From Turritopsis dohrnii (taxonomy: Eukaryota > Cnidaria > Hydrozoa > Anthoathecata > Oceaniidae), in assembly GCA_027922465.2 (NCBI GenBank), contig BQMF02000278.1, forward strand, positions 529,492 to 593,491: a stretch of DNA of 64,000 bases, given 5' to 3'. A model generated the notes under the pieces. It saw nothing but the letters and a program-made list of their open reading frames with translations, ran no database searches and was not told the DNA's origin. A program made the translations under genes and the position numbers. This document shows, in pieces, positions 52,458-64,000 of this stretch. Numbering within the stretch: position 1 is the stretch's first letter; each line of letters opens with the position of its first letter.

Positions 52458-53818
52458 TTGATCTTTCACTTTGGTTTGCATATAACTGAACCCTAAACAG
52501 CATCTTGTCTTTACAAAACCATTGGAAAATGAAAAAAGAAATAAGTCGATGTTATTGAACATCTAAGGACTCATTTATTATTATTCTTACAACCAGCATC
52601 TGCACTTGTGACAGGTTTCGTGCTTCGTACTGTTGCTTTTACTTTGAGAAATAATGTCTGCGGTGGTATCACAGTTTTTATTGTTATTTTCACTTTTTGT
52701 TTATGGGAAGTAGACCCAGACTGAGTCATATTCTCAGTTGCTGGCGTTACATTGATCTCCTCTGAATGAAGATAAGACCCAGCCACATTATCTGTTTGTT
52801 ATAGTTTAGTATTCTTTTTGATATTTTAACTGCTGAAAAATAGATGTTATTCCATAGATCTGCTCTTTCCATTCAACTAAAGTTTGTATATACACCCAGG
52901 CACTAAATTGGGTGTTTCCTTACTTTCGATTTTATCAAAGTTCTTGCATCCGCAAAAATTTAATTCTATAAAATCTCTTTTGAAGTTGCCATCCGCAAAA
53001 ATTTATTCCACTAAATATGGCGTTTTTGGGTCATTTATCCGCAAAAATATATTCCACAAAAATTTCTTTCACAAATAACATCTTTCCTTAAGGTATACAC
53101 TTGAATTTGGTTTTATAAGTTGCCATTTTAAGCCCATCTAATTTGAAATGGTACACATAATATTTTGTTACAGTAGTAGAGGTTGTGATTGCTTATGATA
53201 GTTATTTGCTTGTCTACCCCAAAGTATTATATTGTAGCTATCAAAATTAGGTTTAACGATTTCCTTTTCTTCTTTTGTACAGTAAACCTGTATACAAATT
53301 GATAGAATGATGTTGTAAGATAGTTTTATCCGAGTTACAAAAAGCAAGTGTTCTGTTGAATTTCATTGTTTATCATGATTTTATGGTATAAAGAATGTCA
53401 AGCTTCTGCAACAATAAAGATCATACATTTGTTATGATGAAATTCTTTTACACAATGATGATATGCATTTGTTTAAGGGGAAATGTTAGTCACATTTAGG
53501 TCTTCTAACTTTTAGCTAAGTGTCCGTATAGTAACTTCTCACTTTTTAACTTCTCACAAAAATTATAAGAAAAACCTTATCATTTGACCAACCATGACAT
53601 CTTCATTTCATAATAAGTTCAAAATAAGTTTTTGTGGTATTAAATTCAGTTCCACCATGATTAGTAAGGACAGCATTTTTATCTGAGTATCAGGTTGATG
53701 GTAGTTCTGTAATTATTTTATCACACATTTTTCTCATGGTTATCAATGAACACACAATTATTGACAAAAATTTCGCAACTTTGGGGAAATATATAGTCTC
53801 ATTTTTGCGAATCTTGTT

Positions 53819-54390
53819 CTCTTTTAACTTCACACACAAACATCTTTTGAAAAAAGAATAAACGAAAGTGCTGGTGTGACGTCAGCAAAAAGGTACAGAT
53901 AAAAGCAATTTAAAAGAACATGAAAAGATCAAGCTTTTAATAGGGTTTATGAATAATTAATGAAGTTTGTTTACAGGATTTTGAATTTGTTACGTAAAAT
54001 GAATAACTATCGGCAAATTTTAAAATTTTCATTTTTTAAAATAACATGCACCAAAATGACAAAATCAAAACTCAAAATCCGAAATATGACGTAATTATTA
54101 ATCGGGTTTAAGATCGCGCTCTGTAATCCGTGGATCATGTGCTTTAACACTAGAAAAACTATTTTGATTATTCACTATAATGTATGACAGCGCAGAATGA
54201 ACTAAGTTACGGTTTTCTAAAATGTGAAGTATTAAAAGTAAAAAAATAAAAATAACACATTATTCATTAAGGTGCATTTTTTTCACTAAAGCACTTAGTA
54301 GTTTATACATAAAGCCAGGTGTTGGCAGGATAATCAGTAATCATTTATTTATTTATTTATTTCGCCAATATCATATATACGATGGCCCTG
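53819..54390. other. No feature recognised
   Basis: AT-rich DNA after repeat copy B; no supported gene. It may hold the left part of the second integrase/HECT element. Confidence 0.35.
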
Positions 54391-54403
54391 AAGGTTCATT
54401 CGT

Positions 54404-54585
54404 GAGCACAAAAAAATTGTGCTACGCATATACTTTTTTGTGCTACGCATAGAATTTTTTGTGCTACGCATAAATTTTTGTGCTACGCATATACTTTTTT
54501 GTGCTACGCATAGAATTTTTTGTGCTACGCATAAATTTTTGTGCTACGCATAAATTTTTGTGTTACGCGCATTTATTTTCTGTGT
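54404..54585 (+). repeat. ~20-bp minisatellite, about eight copies
   Basis: TTTTTGTGCTACGCATA(AA/TAC/GAA) recurs about eight times; three higher-order variants alternate, suggesting growth by duplication of a three-unit block. Confidence 0.92.
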
Positions 54586-55177
54586 AAAGTGCTCCGCATT
54601 TATTTCGACCTCATTTCCATTCTGGTCTGTATATTGTTGACAATTTCGTGCATTCTCATCCATGTGCATAAAGATGGTGGATCACATGGACTTGCCTTGT
54701 CAAAGTCATAAGAAAATATTCTGGATTTCATTTGTTTAATTCTTTATAGGAACTGTTCCAAACTCAACTATATAATAATCATGTGGAGAATTTTACTTGT
54801 GTGAAACTTTGACTTGTTAGTGTGTAATTGTAACCTAAGATTCTAGCTATATTATTATTCTTCACAGAGAGAACTCCATTAAGTTGTTATTTAAGCTGTG
54901 TGCATAAGAATTAATGATTATATTGGAATATTTTGATATTTTCTAGACCTGGTTGAGATGAATGATGAAAGATTACTTAACAAACAGATTCATTTTTGGC
55001 TTACCTTTCTATTTTTTAAGTCCAGCTGATCTGCTTTTCCACAAAATGTTTCATATTATTGCTCATACATTATTGTCTGCTGAAAACCCTTTCGCTTTTA
55101 TTTGTTCAAGATAATATACAAAATGCATACACCTGAAACATTATTTTTCTTTCACTACTTCTGTTTAGTATTTCATA

Positions 55178-55293
55178 ATGGAACCCTTTATTAAAGAAAT
55201 AGTAAAAAAAGAAGTGACAAAGGCTCTTGAGGAAAGGAAACAACAAGGTGAAGGTAATTTGTTCCAGCAAGAGAACACCAAAAGCAAAAGATA
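55178..55293 (+). CDS. Transposon HECT protein, first part (element copy 2), cut by pogo-like insertion
   Basis: ATG at 55178 opens MEPFIKEIVKKEVTKALEER, a charged helix like the start of the copy 1 HECT protein (MADEDRIRQLVREEIRR). The frame runs into the TA at 55292-55293 where the pogo-like transposon starts. Reading resumes without a shift at 59899, after the duplicated TA. Confidence 0.82.
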
Positions 55294-58200
55294 CCGTAAC
55301 ACGGGGTGACTTGAAACAAAATTTGCCGTTATTTTGCAAACTTTTGTTTATAACTTTTTATCTAAGAACTCAATTGTTAACAAACTTTGAAAAAAGTGTC
55401 ATCCATCTTTTGTCTTTTAGATTATCAAATTACAAATAAATTGATGAATACCATCTCAAGTTAGAACCTCTCAAAGTACACCACTCAAAATTTATCGTGT
55501 GGGGGTGACTTGAAACAGTGCCATTTCCACAAAAATATTGGTTTATGGAGCGCCTAAGCAGAAAACGCGTATATAACGATTACTTTCGTAGAATACATAA
55601 ATTAATTTAAATTGATTCATTTTTCTCAAATGTTGAAGAGTGTTGTGAAACATAGCAACTGTTAATTCTCTAAAGTCATTAAGCAAATTAGTAATGATAC
55701 TCGTGTAAGCATGAATATCTAATTTAAAGTTAAAGCTAACTTTACACAGTCGTTTTTTTTCACTACTAAAATTATACATAGTTTTCTGACGAAAGTGCAT
55801 TCTGGGATGTGCTTTCAACGTAAGGTGGTTGTGACGACAAATGATAAAATACGTTTGGAGATGGGGAACAAACAGACGGGAGGGCGTTTTGTGTGTGTAT
55901 TTGGGAAGGGGCGTCTATTCGGGACCTAGAGCATAGAAGTCAACCAGAATTAATTCTCAAGCGTTTTTCTATAACCATTCACGCACAATATTCGCACAAA
56001 AAATGTACATTGTCCAAATTTACATCGTTATATTCCGACGTTTCGTATTGATGGCCGGAACACTGCAAATGGTATTTCCGCGAGCATTCATCGCAAACAA
56101 TCCACCTATAAAATAAAAAATGAGTCCGGTGAAGTCATTATGAACCTATGTTTGTTTATATTTGTCATTGATAATACAATTAATTTTTTGCTGAAGTTAA
56201 TTTCCCTACTTCGGTTTAGCAAGATATATTTACCTATCATCACTCTCTTCATCATACGCCTCGTCACAATAACTGCACACCCACTCCACTTCTTCGTCGT
56301 TAACTTCAGCTGCAAATGCAATGTTGGCTCCTGGAGTTACTTTCCTGCCCCTCTTTTGGTTTTTTCTATAAATTACGTAAGTAGTTAAATATCTTAAGTC
56401 TTATTTTAAATTAAAAGGAAAAGCGTCAACCAAAACAGTAACATATTTCGATATTTTCATGTATTTGTACAAGTGACGTGCAAACATTAATTAAGACGTT
56501 ATGTTTGATGTACTTTCTCTGTGGATTTGGATACAATTCGACAACATAAATTGAAAACAGAGGAAATTACCTTTATTTGGTTTAGGGTGCGTTTCCTGTA
56601 TAATTTCGATGCAAATTTCATTTAAAAACCTTTCAGCACCGACACCATCGTCCCAGTTCCCTCCAGGCAAACGGTTAATCACTTCTTCCGGATTCCATGG
56701 ATGAATTCCACAAGTTCGGAAGCCTTTGAGTGAATAATGAAAACGAGTGAGATTTGGAATCATTGGTTCACTACAATAAACACTCATGGTAATATTAATG
56801 CTTACCAGAAACAAGAATCTTGCCCTCGATCTGCTCATAAACCCTCTTTACGAGAGCAGGAAAGACGTCCTTAGGGATATAGCCTCTTTTCCTGGACTCT
56901 ATCCTCCATTGTTCAACACCTTGAACCAAATGACTTTCATCGGTCGAAACACCGCAACATCCAAAAGGTTGGGTCAGATGTGTCGAATTTGCAACCAACG
57001 GCACAAAAGCTACATTATGTTGCCGACAAAGAAGAAGTACCTATGTGTGAAACAGTGAGAAACTTCAGGATTGTCATTTAAATATCATCAACATTTTCAT
57101 TTCGTTCTGACTCATTTAATCTTTTACAATTTTTTTGTTCGTGAAAAAATTCAAATGCATATTCGAAAAAAGCAAACAGTGTTACCTCTTCCGAAAAGTG
57201 ACATCCTAAGTTGTCACCTATCATGACTTTCTTCCCCTCCAACTTCTCTGCGTGTTTTTAAAAAAACAAATTTAAACCATTGCCCAAATGTTCGTGTTTC
57301 GAACCAACCATTCATTGAATATGAATACATGGCATCTAAAAACAAAACAAATTTGTGTTCCAGGACATGTAGTAATTTATGTAGTATAAAATTTTAGTCA
57401 ATTCGAAAAATTAATAAAATCATCTCGATTTAAAATATGCCTCACCGGTAGGTCCACCTTTACCCAATTTTCGTACCAAGTTTTTGGCCTTATAAACGAT
57501 CATAGGTGGAAGATACCGCCCTGTGGCGTCCCCACAAAAACATTATTGAAAATGCCTGTTTTGAATGCTCGCAGACCTTTTCCACTCGACGCATTCCCCT
57601 GGCTACGACAACCTGAAAAACATTGGTTAACATTTTTCTTAACAATATTTCTTGTGTCAGTTGTTAAGTGTCTATATAGTTTCATTATGAAAGACTATCA
57701 TACTTTCTTATTTCTGGGATCATCCGAAAAGTTGGTTTCATCAAAATTAAAAATATTGGTGGCAGGTACACCTAAAATTAAACGATATCATCGTGATTGT
57801 CCGGTGATTGCTATCTCACTTGATGAATTCATTTTAATGATAAAGACAAATGATCCAATTGATTACCATCTATTTCCTTTTTTAGATTATCAAAATAATC
57901 TTTTAGCATCTCCTCGTTCACAGCTGCACGGGAAGGCTTAAGCTTATCGGCCTGCCGAAGTGTCAAACCTTTTCTCTTTACAAATGAATTTGCCCAATCT
58001 TCTGAAGGCAAATTGTTTGGGAATTTCTAGACGATTGAAACTTGATTAGATCAACATAAGTAGATTTCCACGGGATTTTGCTTAAGATCAAACTATAATT
58101 AAAACTTACTTGCAGCCCTTTTTTATCAAGGTACCCTTTAACCAGTCTGCGCAAGTCAGTGATTTCAAAAGGAACTCTCCAATTACCGAGATCCTTTATC

Positions 58201-59896
58201 ATTCCCGCGATATAACTTTCTGTCTCTTCGCAGAGCCGGTATTGCCCACCAACTTTATTTTGATGCGTACCTTAAAAAAGAAAGAAACCCTAATGTATAA
58301 GCACGGTTGGAATGGAGAAAAAGTCCTGAGGGACTAGTTATATGGAAGAAGCCGAGACGAGACGTTCTAGCGAGTTCTCATTCTTGCATTCATTTGTTTG
58401 ATTCATGTACTCATTTGTTCCTTATATCATTGTATTCCTAGGTACTTTACAACTGTCTGTTTATCACCAATTTGCTTGGTTCATAGCAAAACCAGGGCAT
58501 CTTTCTTTTTTTTCTTGACATCAGATGTATGCTAACGAAAATTAATTCAAGATAATTCTGCTTTGTCCGGAATGTCTTTCTTTTGTAACGTCGTCACAAA
58601 TACTTATTATTTTGTCTCGGTTAAACTATTATATACTTGCACGTCCCTCTTCTTATTCAAAATAATATGAGGAAAAAGAAAATCAACGTAAGTGCGAGTC
58701 AAGACCTGGTTTTTACGAAACGACCACAAATTATTTCAATTTTCAATAAGAAAGTTTTAAACACGGCTATCACTGTACGTTGCAACCATGAATAATCTAT
58801 ACATCCTGATCATGATACTACGTTCATGATCTTCGTTCTATTTCGAAAAGTTAGCTTGGTTAAATTTATCTACTGCTTAGAACAGTCACATAATATTTAA
58901 AAATAAATAACTATACCATTTATTTTTCTTTGTAATGTCACGTGACTTATTCCCACGATTTCTGCAGCCTTCCTCACGCTTTTGCCCTCTTCTCTTACAA
59001 GCCTGCTTCCCTCTGCAATTTGCTCCTCATTGGCAGTGCCATACGGACGCCCATTTCGCTTTTTAACATAAGTTCGAGGCATTTCTTCGGTTGCTTCGAT
59101 TGATGTGCTATTTGCCATGTGTGTGCCATGGCAGTGTATTTATACCGAAATTCAAACCTTTTTTAATTTTTGATTTTTTATCCTCTGGGAGATACCTTCC
59201 AGCTTTATTCACCCCCTTACGAAAGCAAAAGCATCTCTTTCTTTAAGTTGCTTCTATTGAAAGTGATATCACAGATATGATGTGTCCATAGCCTTGAACG
59301 GGGGAATGTTGTTAGAGTAACGAGTACTACTTGCTTGTAAAACAAGTCTACCGTGGTTGATTGCTATTGTTTTATGATGTCCCATAATTTCAATTATGAT
59401 AATTGTGTGTAAAATGAGTTATATCACCGTAAACACTCCATCTGTTGAACTTTAGCACACATTGATTATTCCATTGCGTCACATTTGACACGCATATTTA
59501 TGCATTAAACGGAAAGACAAAGTCAATCGAGTGAAAAAAAACGAAACATTTCAAACACCTATATCTCTTTCAATTTTAAAGATATTTTGATGAAATTCTG
59601 GAATTACTTCCGTTGGCCTCTCTATTTTACTTATGCAAAAAATTAGATTGATCGACAGGCTATATCAATCATATCAGCTGTTATTGCAGAGGTTGTTATT
59701 TTCGGAGCTTTTTTCATCTTCAACTTCCGAAGAACTTCCTTGATTGAATTATTTTTCCTTCCTATTATTGCGCTGAATAATTTTCGAACAGAATCCGAAA
59801 AAATTCCGGAATTTCATTTACTATTCCATGAGAAATTGCATTTTTTCGACGCTGTTTCAAGTCACCCCGGGTGTTTCAAGTCACCCCGTGTTACGG
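55294..59896. mobile_element. 4.6-kb pogo-like transposon with PHD-finger transposase
   Basis: TIRs start CCGTAACACGGGGTGACTTG and are flanked by TA (55292-55293, 59897-59898). The motif GGGGTGACTTGAAACA is repeated subterminally (again at about 55505 and 59863). It carries a multi-exon transposase on the minus strand. The insertion site is inside the HECT gene, whose codons continue across it. Confidence 0.9.
56000..59118 (-). pseudogene. Pogo-like transposase with C-terminal PHD finger, many exons, degraded
   Basis: Start ATG at 59118. Exon 1 has RTYVKKRNGRPYGTANEEQ and a Pipsqueak-type helix-turn-helix (SVRKAAEIVGISHVTLQRKI). Further exons lie at about 58265-58110 (MIKDLGNWRVPFEITDLRRL), 58025-57885 (EDWANSFVKRKGLTLRQADK, CENP-B-like), 57780-57690 (IFNFDETNFSDDP, first catalytic Asp), 57647-57448, 57337-57185 (second Asp region), 57050-56815 (THLTQPF..., third Asp region), 56797-56571 (FRTCGIHPWNPEEVINRLPG), 56360-56234 and 56112-55965. 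The last two encode WVCSYCDEAYDEESDD and WIVCDECSRKYHLQC...FLCEYC, a PHD finger. Frame shifts at about 57535, 57240 and 56960 show decay. PHD fingers read histone H3 tails, so chromatin-guided targeting is possible. Confidence 0.8.
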
Positions 59897-59898
59897 TA

Positions 59899-62335
59899 TG
59901 CAGGAAGTATTGATTTAACAGTTCCCAGCAAGAAACCAAAAGTAGCTGTCAGGTTGAATAATCTTCTCACAAGTATTAATAAGAAGTCAGCTGGAAATCT
60001 GAAACAAAAAGTTTTGGCCAACAAGAAACCGTTAAGATGTCAAGTGAGGTATCAAAGAACAGACGAAGATGGTTTAACAAAAATGGTCAGACAAAATGAA
60101 GGTGGAGGTGCAAGATTTATAACATTTGAACCTGATGATGATCCGGTCATAGAGCAACTCAGGGATGCAGGCATAAAATATTTCTTCATGAATGAAGGAC
60201 GAAACTATTTTAATGAACATGTTACTGAAATTGATACAGTCATATTAGACCCTTCTGGATCAAAGATAGATGCTATGTTTACAATAAATGAGTATCTTTT
60301 GGAAAAAGGGTTAACAGCTTCAAGGGCTTATTTTGTCCTTGCAAGTTTCCCTAAAAAGGTGGAAGAAAACAACAGTGATTCAGCTAAAAGTGACAGTGAC
60401 CTGGATGAGGTATTTGCAAACAAAAAGATTTGTCGCAATTGCTTTAAAACATATCGTTACACATGTCTTGGCTGTGATCAAGATGAGGCTTTTAAAGAAT
60501 CGAAATATACCCCATCTGATGACAACCAAAATAATGCTGAAGAAGAAAGTTTTCCAAAGGCTTTTGAAGAATCAAAATATACCACATCTGATGACAACCA
60601 AAATAATGCTGAAGAAGAAAGTTCTCCAAAACCCAATGAACAGCAACTGCGAGAAATTAGATTAAAAGCATTTCAAAAGTTTTCTAACATGCAAGAAATT
60701 GAACTTAAAGAACTTTCGAAAAGGTTTCTTGAATCCGAAAAGTATGTGATATTTAATGTCAGAAGAAGGAGACTTTTTGAAGATGTTCTAAAGAAAATGA
60801 AATTGTTTTTTTCTGATTCTCCATTATGCAGATTTAAAGTAGAATTTTCAAGCCTTTCTACTGTTGAATCTGCAGTAGATGATGGAGGCCCTGGACGAGA
60901 AATGATTTCTCTGTTCTATAATGGTGTATGTGGGAAGTTGACTCATGGCGAGTTGGGAACCAGACACTCATTCATGACTTAGAAAAACTGAGAAATAGAG
61001 AGTTTTTTCATTTTGGTCAGTTAGTGGCACTTGCTCTTCTAATGGGTTATGATCCTCCTAATATGTTCTGTAAAGGCCTTAGCGGATATATATTAGGTAA
61101 GTGTTTTTTTTCCATTCATATGATGATTTGTTCTGATGTTCATTTGTTAAGAATTTAACATTTTTCAACCTTTAGTTACCTGTGTCATGCTAGCAACATC
61201 TGATATAGAATGTAGTTCCTAATGTGTTAGGGTAATACCTGTTATTGCTCAATGAATGTTTTTGGCCGGACTGAAAATTATTTACATGTTGAAAATTACT
61301 TACATGTTGACTAACCAAAATGTGATTCATTCTGTACATGATGACCTGTTGTTTAAAAAAACACCTAACAAATTCATTGACAGAATGACATTTGAGATTA
61401 TGTCCCAATTATCATTACTGCTGTCATGACCTAAAAATATTGATTAAGCCATTTTTCCATTGTTCTTGATTATTTTGTAGGTATGAAAGAGTGTTTATGC
61501 TCATACAAAGATGTTTCTGATGTCGATCTGAAACAGAAATTGGAAGACATAAATAACGCAGCATCACAGGAGGAGTTCCAGTCCAACATACATAACTTTT
61601 TAGAATGGTATGATGCATATACCATCACTCAGTGTGATTCACACTTTACCAATAGCATTTAATTAAAATTACAAAATGGATTTTTATAAATCAGTTATTC
61701 TTTATAGGTTTGATTTTGGGTACAATAAATTCTGTCCCAAATACAACGATAAGGATGATCTCGTGAAAATGGTATCCCATCACTGGATAGTTTCTTCAAA
61801 TTTGGAAGAAATTAACCAATTCATGGAGGGCCTTTCTTGTGGTGGTGTATTAGAGAACCTGAAAAAGAAACCAAACGAATCAATGCTCCTTTTCGAAAAA
61901 GCCAAAGCTTTGTCACCAAACGATATTAAGAAGTTATTTGAATCAGTAAGTCGCTCTTCCAATCCTGCACTTTTTGAACAGGAGGAGGATATTCTTTTCA
62001 ATCTGAACAACTTTATTGATGAGGTTGCATGTGGTAAATTGATTGAAGTTCCTGTTATAAACCTTCTTGACTTGGAGGACGAAACCGTTAAATGCCCACA
62101 AATGGAAACAAAAAGGATAATGTTGGAAGACGTGTTGAAGTTTTTCACAGGGTCACCAAACCTTCCAAAGGAGAAAGTCCTGATTTATTTCAATCATGGG
62201 GGTGCTGGAAGGGTTACCGTGAAAACTTGCCAACTGGAAGTGACCTTCCCAGTGCTGGATCGATATAGCTCTGAGAACTTCTCCGAAAATTTTGTTACAG
62301 ATATTGTTGAATCACCAGGATTTGGTGTTGTGTAA
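59899..62335 (+). pseudogene. Transposon HECT-domain protein, main part (element copy 2)
   Basis: Continues from 55293. The large exon has a coiled, basic N-terminal part, a CRNCFKTYRYTCLGC zinc-type segment, and a 75-bp tandem duplication (ESKYTPSDDNQNNAEEES / ESKYTTSDDNQNNAEEES). HECT sequence begins with RFKVEFSSLSTVESAVDDGG. A shift between 60915 and 60975 moves to the frame LRNREFFHFGQLVALALLMG. Introns follow: 61096 to about 61480 (GTAAGT...TTTGTAG), then about 61608-61708. The last exon (to 62335) ends with VKTCQLEVTFPVLDRYSS, carrying the likely catalytic Cys. It probably acts as a ubiquitin ligase encoded by the transposon. It faces the integrase gene tail to tail. Confidence 0.78.
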
Positions 62336-62982
62336 ACTTACTGGACAATTTTACCTTACGTTGTTTTTTTGTGTTCAGTTTTGCTATGTTATGTTCCTTT
62401 TAAAATCTTCTTTCTCAGAACTACCATGTCTTATAATGCATTTTTAAGAAAGTCAGGTGCTCTGCTTTTTTCCATGTATATTTTAAAGATATAACTGGAT
62501 TTATAATGCTTTGTAGTTTTGTGTATGGCCATTGTTATTCAGATCATGTGCCTTGAATAAGCTGATATTTCGTCTCTGCAACTGCGATACATACCTATTT
62601 TTTCTTTTTACCTACAAAAGTTAGAAACGCACTACTAGTATTATTTGCAATAGTTGTCTTCTGTTTTGCTTATAATGTTCACATTAAAGTAATTACCAAA
62701 GATTTCTGACTCAAATTTCCTACGCCATATTTGTACTTAATCCATTGTTCGAAGTCTTTGGTAATAAATGTTTCTTTTTTGCATGAACTAAGTTGACCGT
62801 TCTTATGTTATCTATGAGAGAAAGCAACGCTAACCTATTAACTGCGGCTTCTTTCCTGCAATATTTGTTCTGAACTGTCATTTGAACATTGTACAATTGT
62901 TTCGGTATATATATTATATATGTATGTGGACTCAAAGCAAATACAAAGACAGTCAACAAATTTCCATTTTGTTTCAAAATAT
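62336..62982. other. Convergent intergenic region
   Basis: The 3' ends of the HECT gene (+) and the integrase gene (-) meet here. No gene supported. Confidence 0.4.
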
Positions 62983-63934
62983 TTACATATATTCATTTAT
63001 GTCTTCTAACAAAATAAAATAGAGTTCGACAGCTTCTTGAATCGTCTGCGGTTTGTGTGTTTTATCCCTCCCTCTTGTGACCAATACAGTTTCTGCAAAC
63101 TCGACAAATTCTTCACAATTGTCAAGGACACAAAAACTAAATCTAGGGTCTTGAAATTCTTCAACTTCATCTAAATCTACCTGTTTCCGGTAGGATTGAC
63201 AACTGTATATTTCAGGTACAAAATAAAGAACATCGGGACGTCCACGAGGCAACAATGAATTTGTACTTGGAGCCAGTATGTGTCGATTCCATCTTTGTAG
63301 AAAATCATCCAAGTCCTTTCTTAATAAATGCATGAAACAGTACCGAACACACTCGGCAATAACTGGGTTTGATGCATCTAGTGCATCGGTATTAACCATT
63401 TCCTTGAAGAAATCGCGCCACCATGCAACTCTATCCTTTTGAAACTGTGACCAAAGACATTCAATTTTCTGATTCGCGGGAGAGGTTCCTATAACAAAAC
63501 TTCCAAGTCCGCTATACTCGTCCGACTGTACAGATCTCAAGGCAATTTGAATAGCTTCAATAATACTATTTTCTGTTCCAGCATCTGATCTTATTCTATT
63601 AGGAACTCCTTTCAATTGCTTGATTGTACGGAGAAAGTAATAAGCGATGACTTCTGGCATTTTATTAGTTCGGCTTACTTCAAGCCACAAAATTCGTCTT
63701 GAGAAGCCATCTATACAGCCATGAATACTAAAACCGTATGGCTTGAGCTTATCAAATCCATCTATGTGCCACAAATGATCTGGCCCTGGAACTGAATATA
63801 TCCGTCGTTTCAGTCTTCGTTTTTTACGACCCTCTGTACCTGCAGGATCTACCTCTTTCAGAATTTCCATTACAGTAGATCGCTTTGCAGAAATACCCAT
63901 GCTTTTGACAATGCTCCATATTTTTCTGTAACCT
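62983..63934 (-). CDS. Integrase-type DDE transposase, 5' end outside window (element copy 2)
   Basis: The last exon, starting after an acceptor (GTTGCAG) at 63935-63936, encodes about 316 residues; an in-frame Met lies at 63900. The integrase core is complete: LWHIDGFDKLKPYGFSIHG (first Asp), VPNRIRSDAGTENSII (second Asp), SPANQKIECLWSQFQ (Glu), followed by a C-terminal domain of about 130 residues. No stop or shift is visible. It differs from copy 1 (HIDGHH) in subfamily but has the same partner gene and the same convergent layout. It would catalyse transposition. Upstream exons with the helix-turn-helix should lie beyond 64000. Confidence 0.88.
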
Positions 63935-64000
63935 GCAACGTAAAATGACAGTCCTTAACAACACAAATTATTATACATTTTATCACATTTTATCTGAAGC

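Larger units (their letters stand above)
47066..53093. mobile_element. TA-duplicating non-autonomous transposon, itself split
   Basis: The ends are CCTTAAGGAAAG and its inverse, flanked by TA (47064-47065, 53094-53095). Outside the nested retrotransposon about 0.78 kb remains, containing inverted ATCCGCAAAAAT/TAAATTCTAC motifs in both arms. The only frame of note is 52786-52571 (-), 71 residues, Thr/Lys-rich, without a domain. Copy A provides the uninterrupted target (AACAGAGATGTTTATTCTGA). Confidence 0.8.
45947..53818. repeat. Dispersed repeat copy B, split by nested insertions
   Basis: The outer parts 45947-47065 and 53096-53818 match copy A (1-2185) in order and orientation. The interruption at 47066-53093 is a younger transposon. 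Copy B lacks the two MITEs of copy A. Confidence 0.8.

Noticed and set aside
52571..52786. 71-residue Thr/Lys-rich frame in the TA-duplicating element
   Set aside because: No domain, repeats or promoter context; the element is short and otherwise non-coding.

Overview
This is an AT-rich eukaryotic window, almost certainly from an animal. Coding segments are interrupted by short GT-AG introns, there is a TTAGGG-type (CCCTAA)n tract, and the recognisable genes all belong to metazoan transposable-element families. A cnidarian or similar early-branching invertebrate is my best guess, because the integrase/HECT transposons, the Polinton and the Ngaro-like retrotransposon look like those common there; that is inference. 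I see no ordinary host gene, tRNA or rRNA. The window is essentially a stack of nested mobile elements.

Region 1 (1-3189): copy A of a dispersed ~2.2 kb repeat carrying two foldback MITEs, then about 1 kb of featureless DNA.

Region 2 (3190-30784): a Polinton/Maverick with 66-bp terminal inverted repeats (3196-3261 and 30713-30778) and a 6-bp target duplication CGCTTT. Its genes are a left-end gene, protein-primed DNA polymerase B, a C2H2 zinc-finger protein, packaging ATPase, several virion-type proteins, integrase with chromodomain, penton-like and major capsid proteins, cysteine protease, a RING protein and two unknowns. The polymerase is cut by a 12.3-kb pogo-like transposon (4880-17191) flanked by a TA duplication. 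That transposon has a transposase gene and a divergent HIRAN-like gene. A 191-bp MITE with telomere-like repeats sits in the transposase, and a nine-unit head-to-tail Helitron array (7610-16449) sits precisely in the HIRAN reading frame. A further 872-bp non-autonomous Helitron lies at 29287-30158.

Region 3 (30785-45900): a palindrome-rich element, a Tigger/pogo remnant, a Helitron 3' end, a foldback MITE, an (ATT)n microsatellite, a decayed integrase gene facing a HECT-domain gene (tail to tail), then a long inverted repeat enclosing a 1.3-kb element with a 9-bp target duplication and a GCGGCCGC-rich foldback element. A THAP exon and an acidic ORF follow.

Region 4 (45947-53818): copy B of the repeat from region 1, split by a TA-duplicating transposon (47066-53093) which is itself split by a Ngaro-like tyrosine-recombinase retrotransposon (47214-52457) with the diagnostic A1-B1-A2-B2 split direct repeats.

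Region 5 (53819-64000): a 21-bp minisatellite, then a second integrase/HECT transposon whose HECT gene (+) is split by a PHD-finger pogo-like transposon (55294-59896, TA duplication). Its integrase gene (-) has an intact DDE core and runs off the right edge. Several junctions (polymerase, HIRAN gene, HECT gene, pogo transposase start) keep the interrupted reading frame exactly, so the order of insertions can be read directly.
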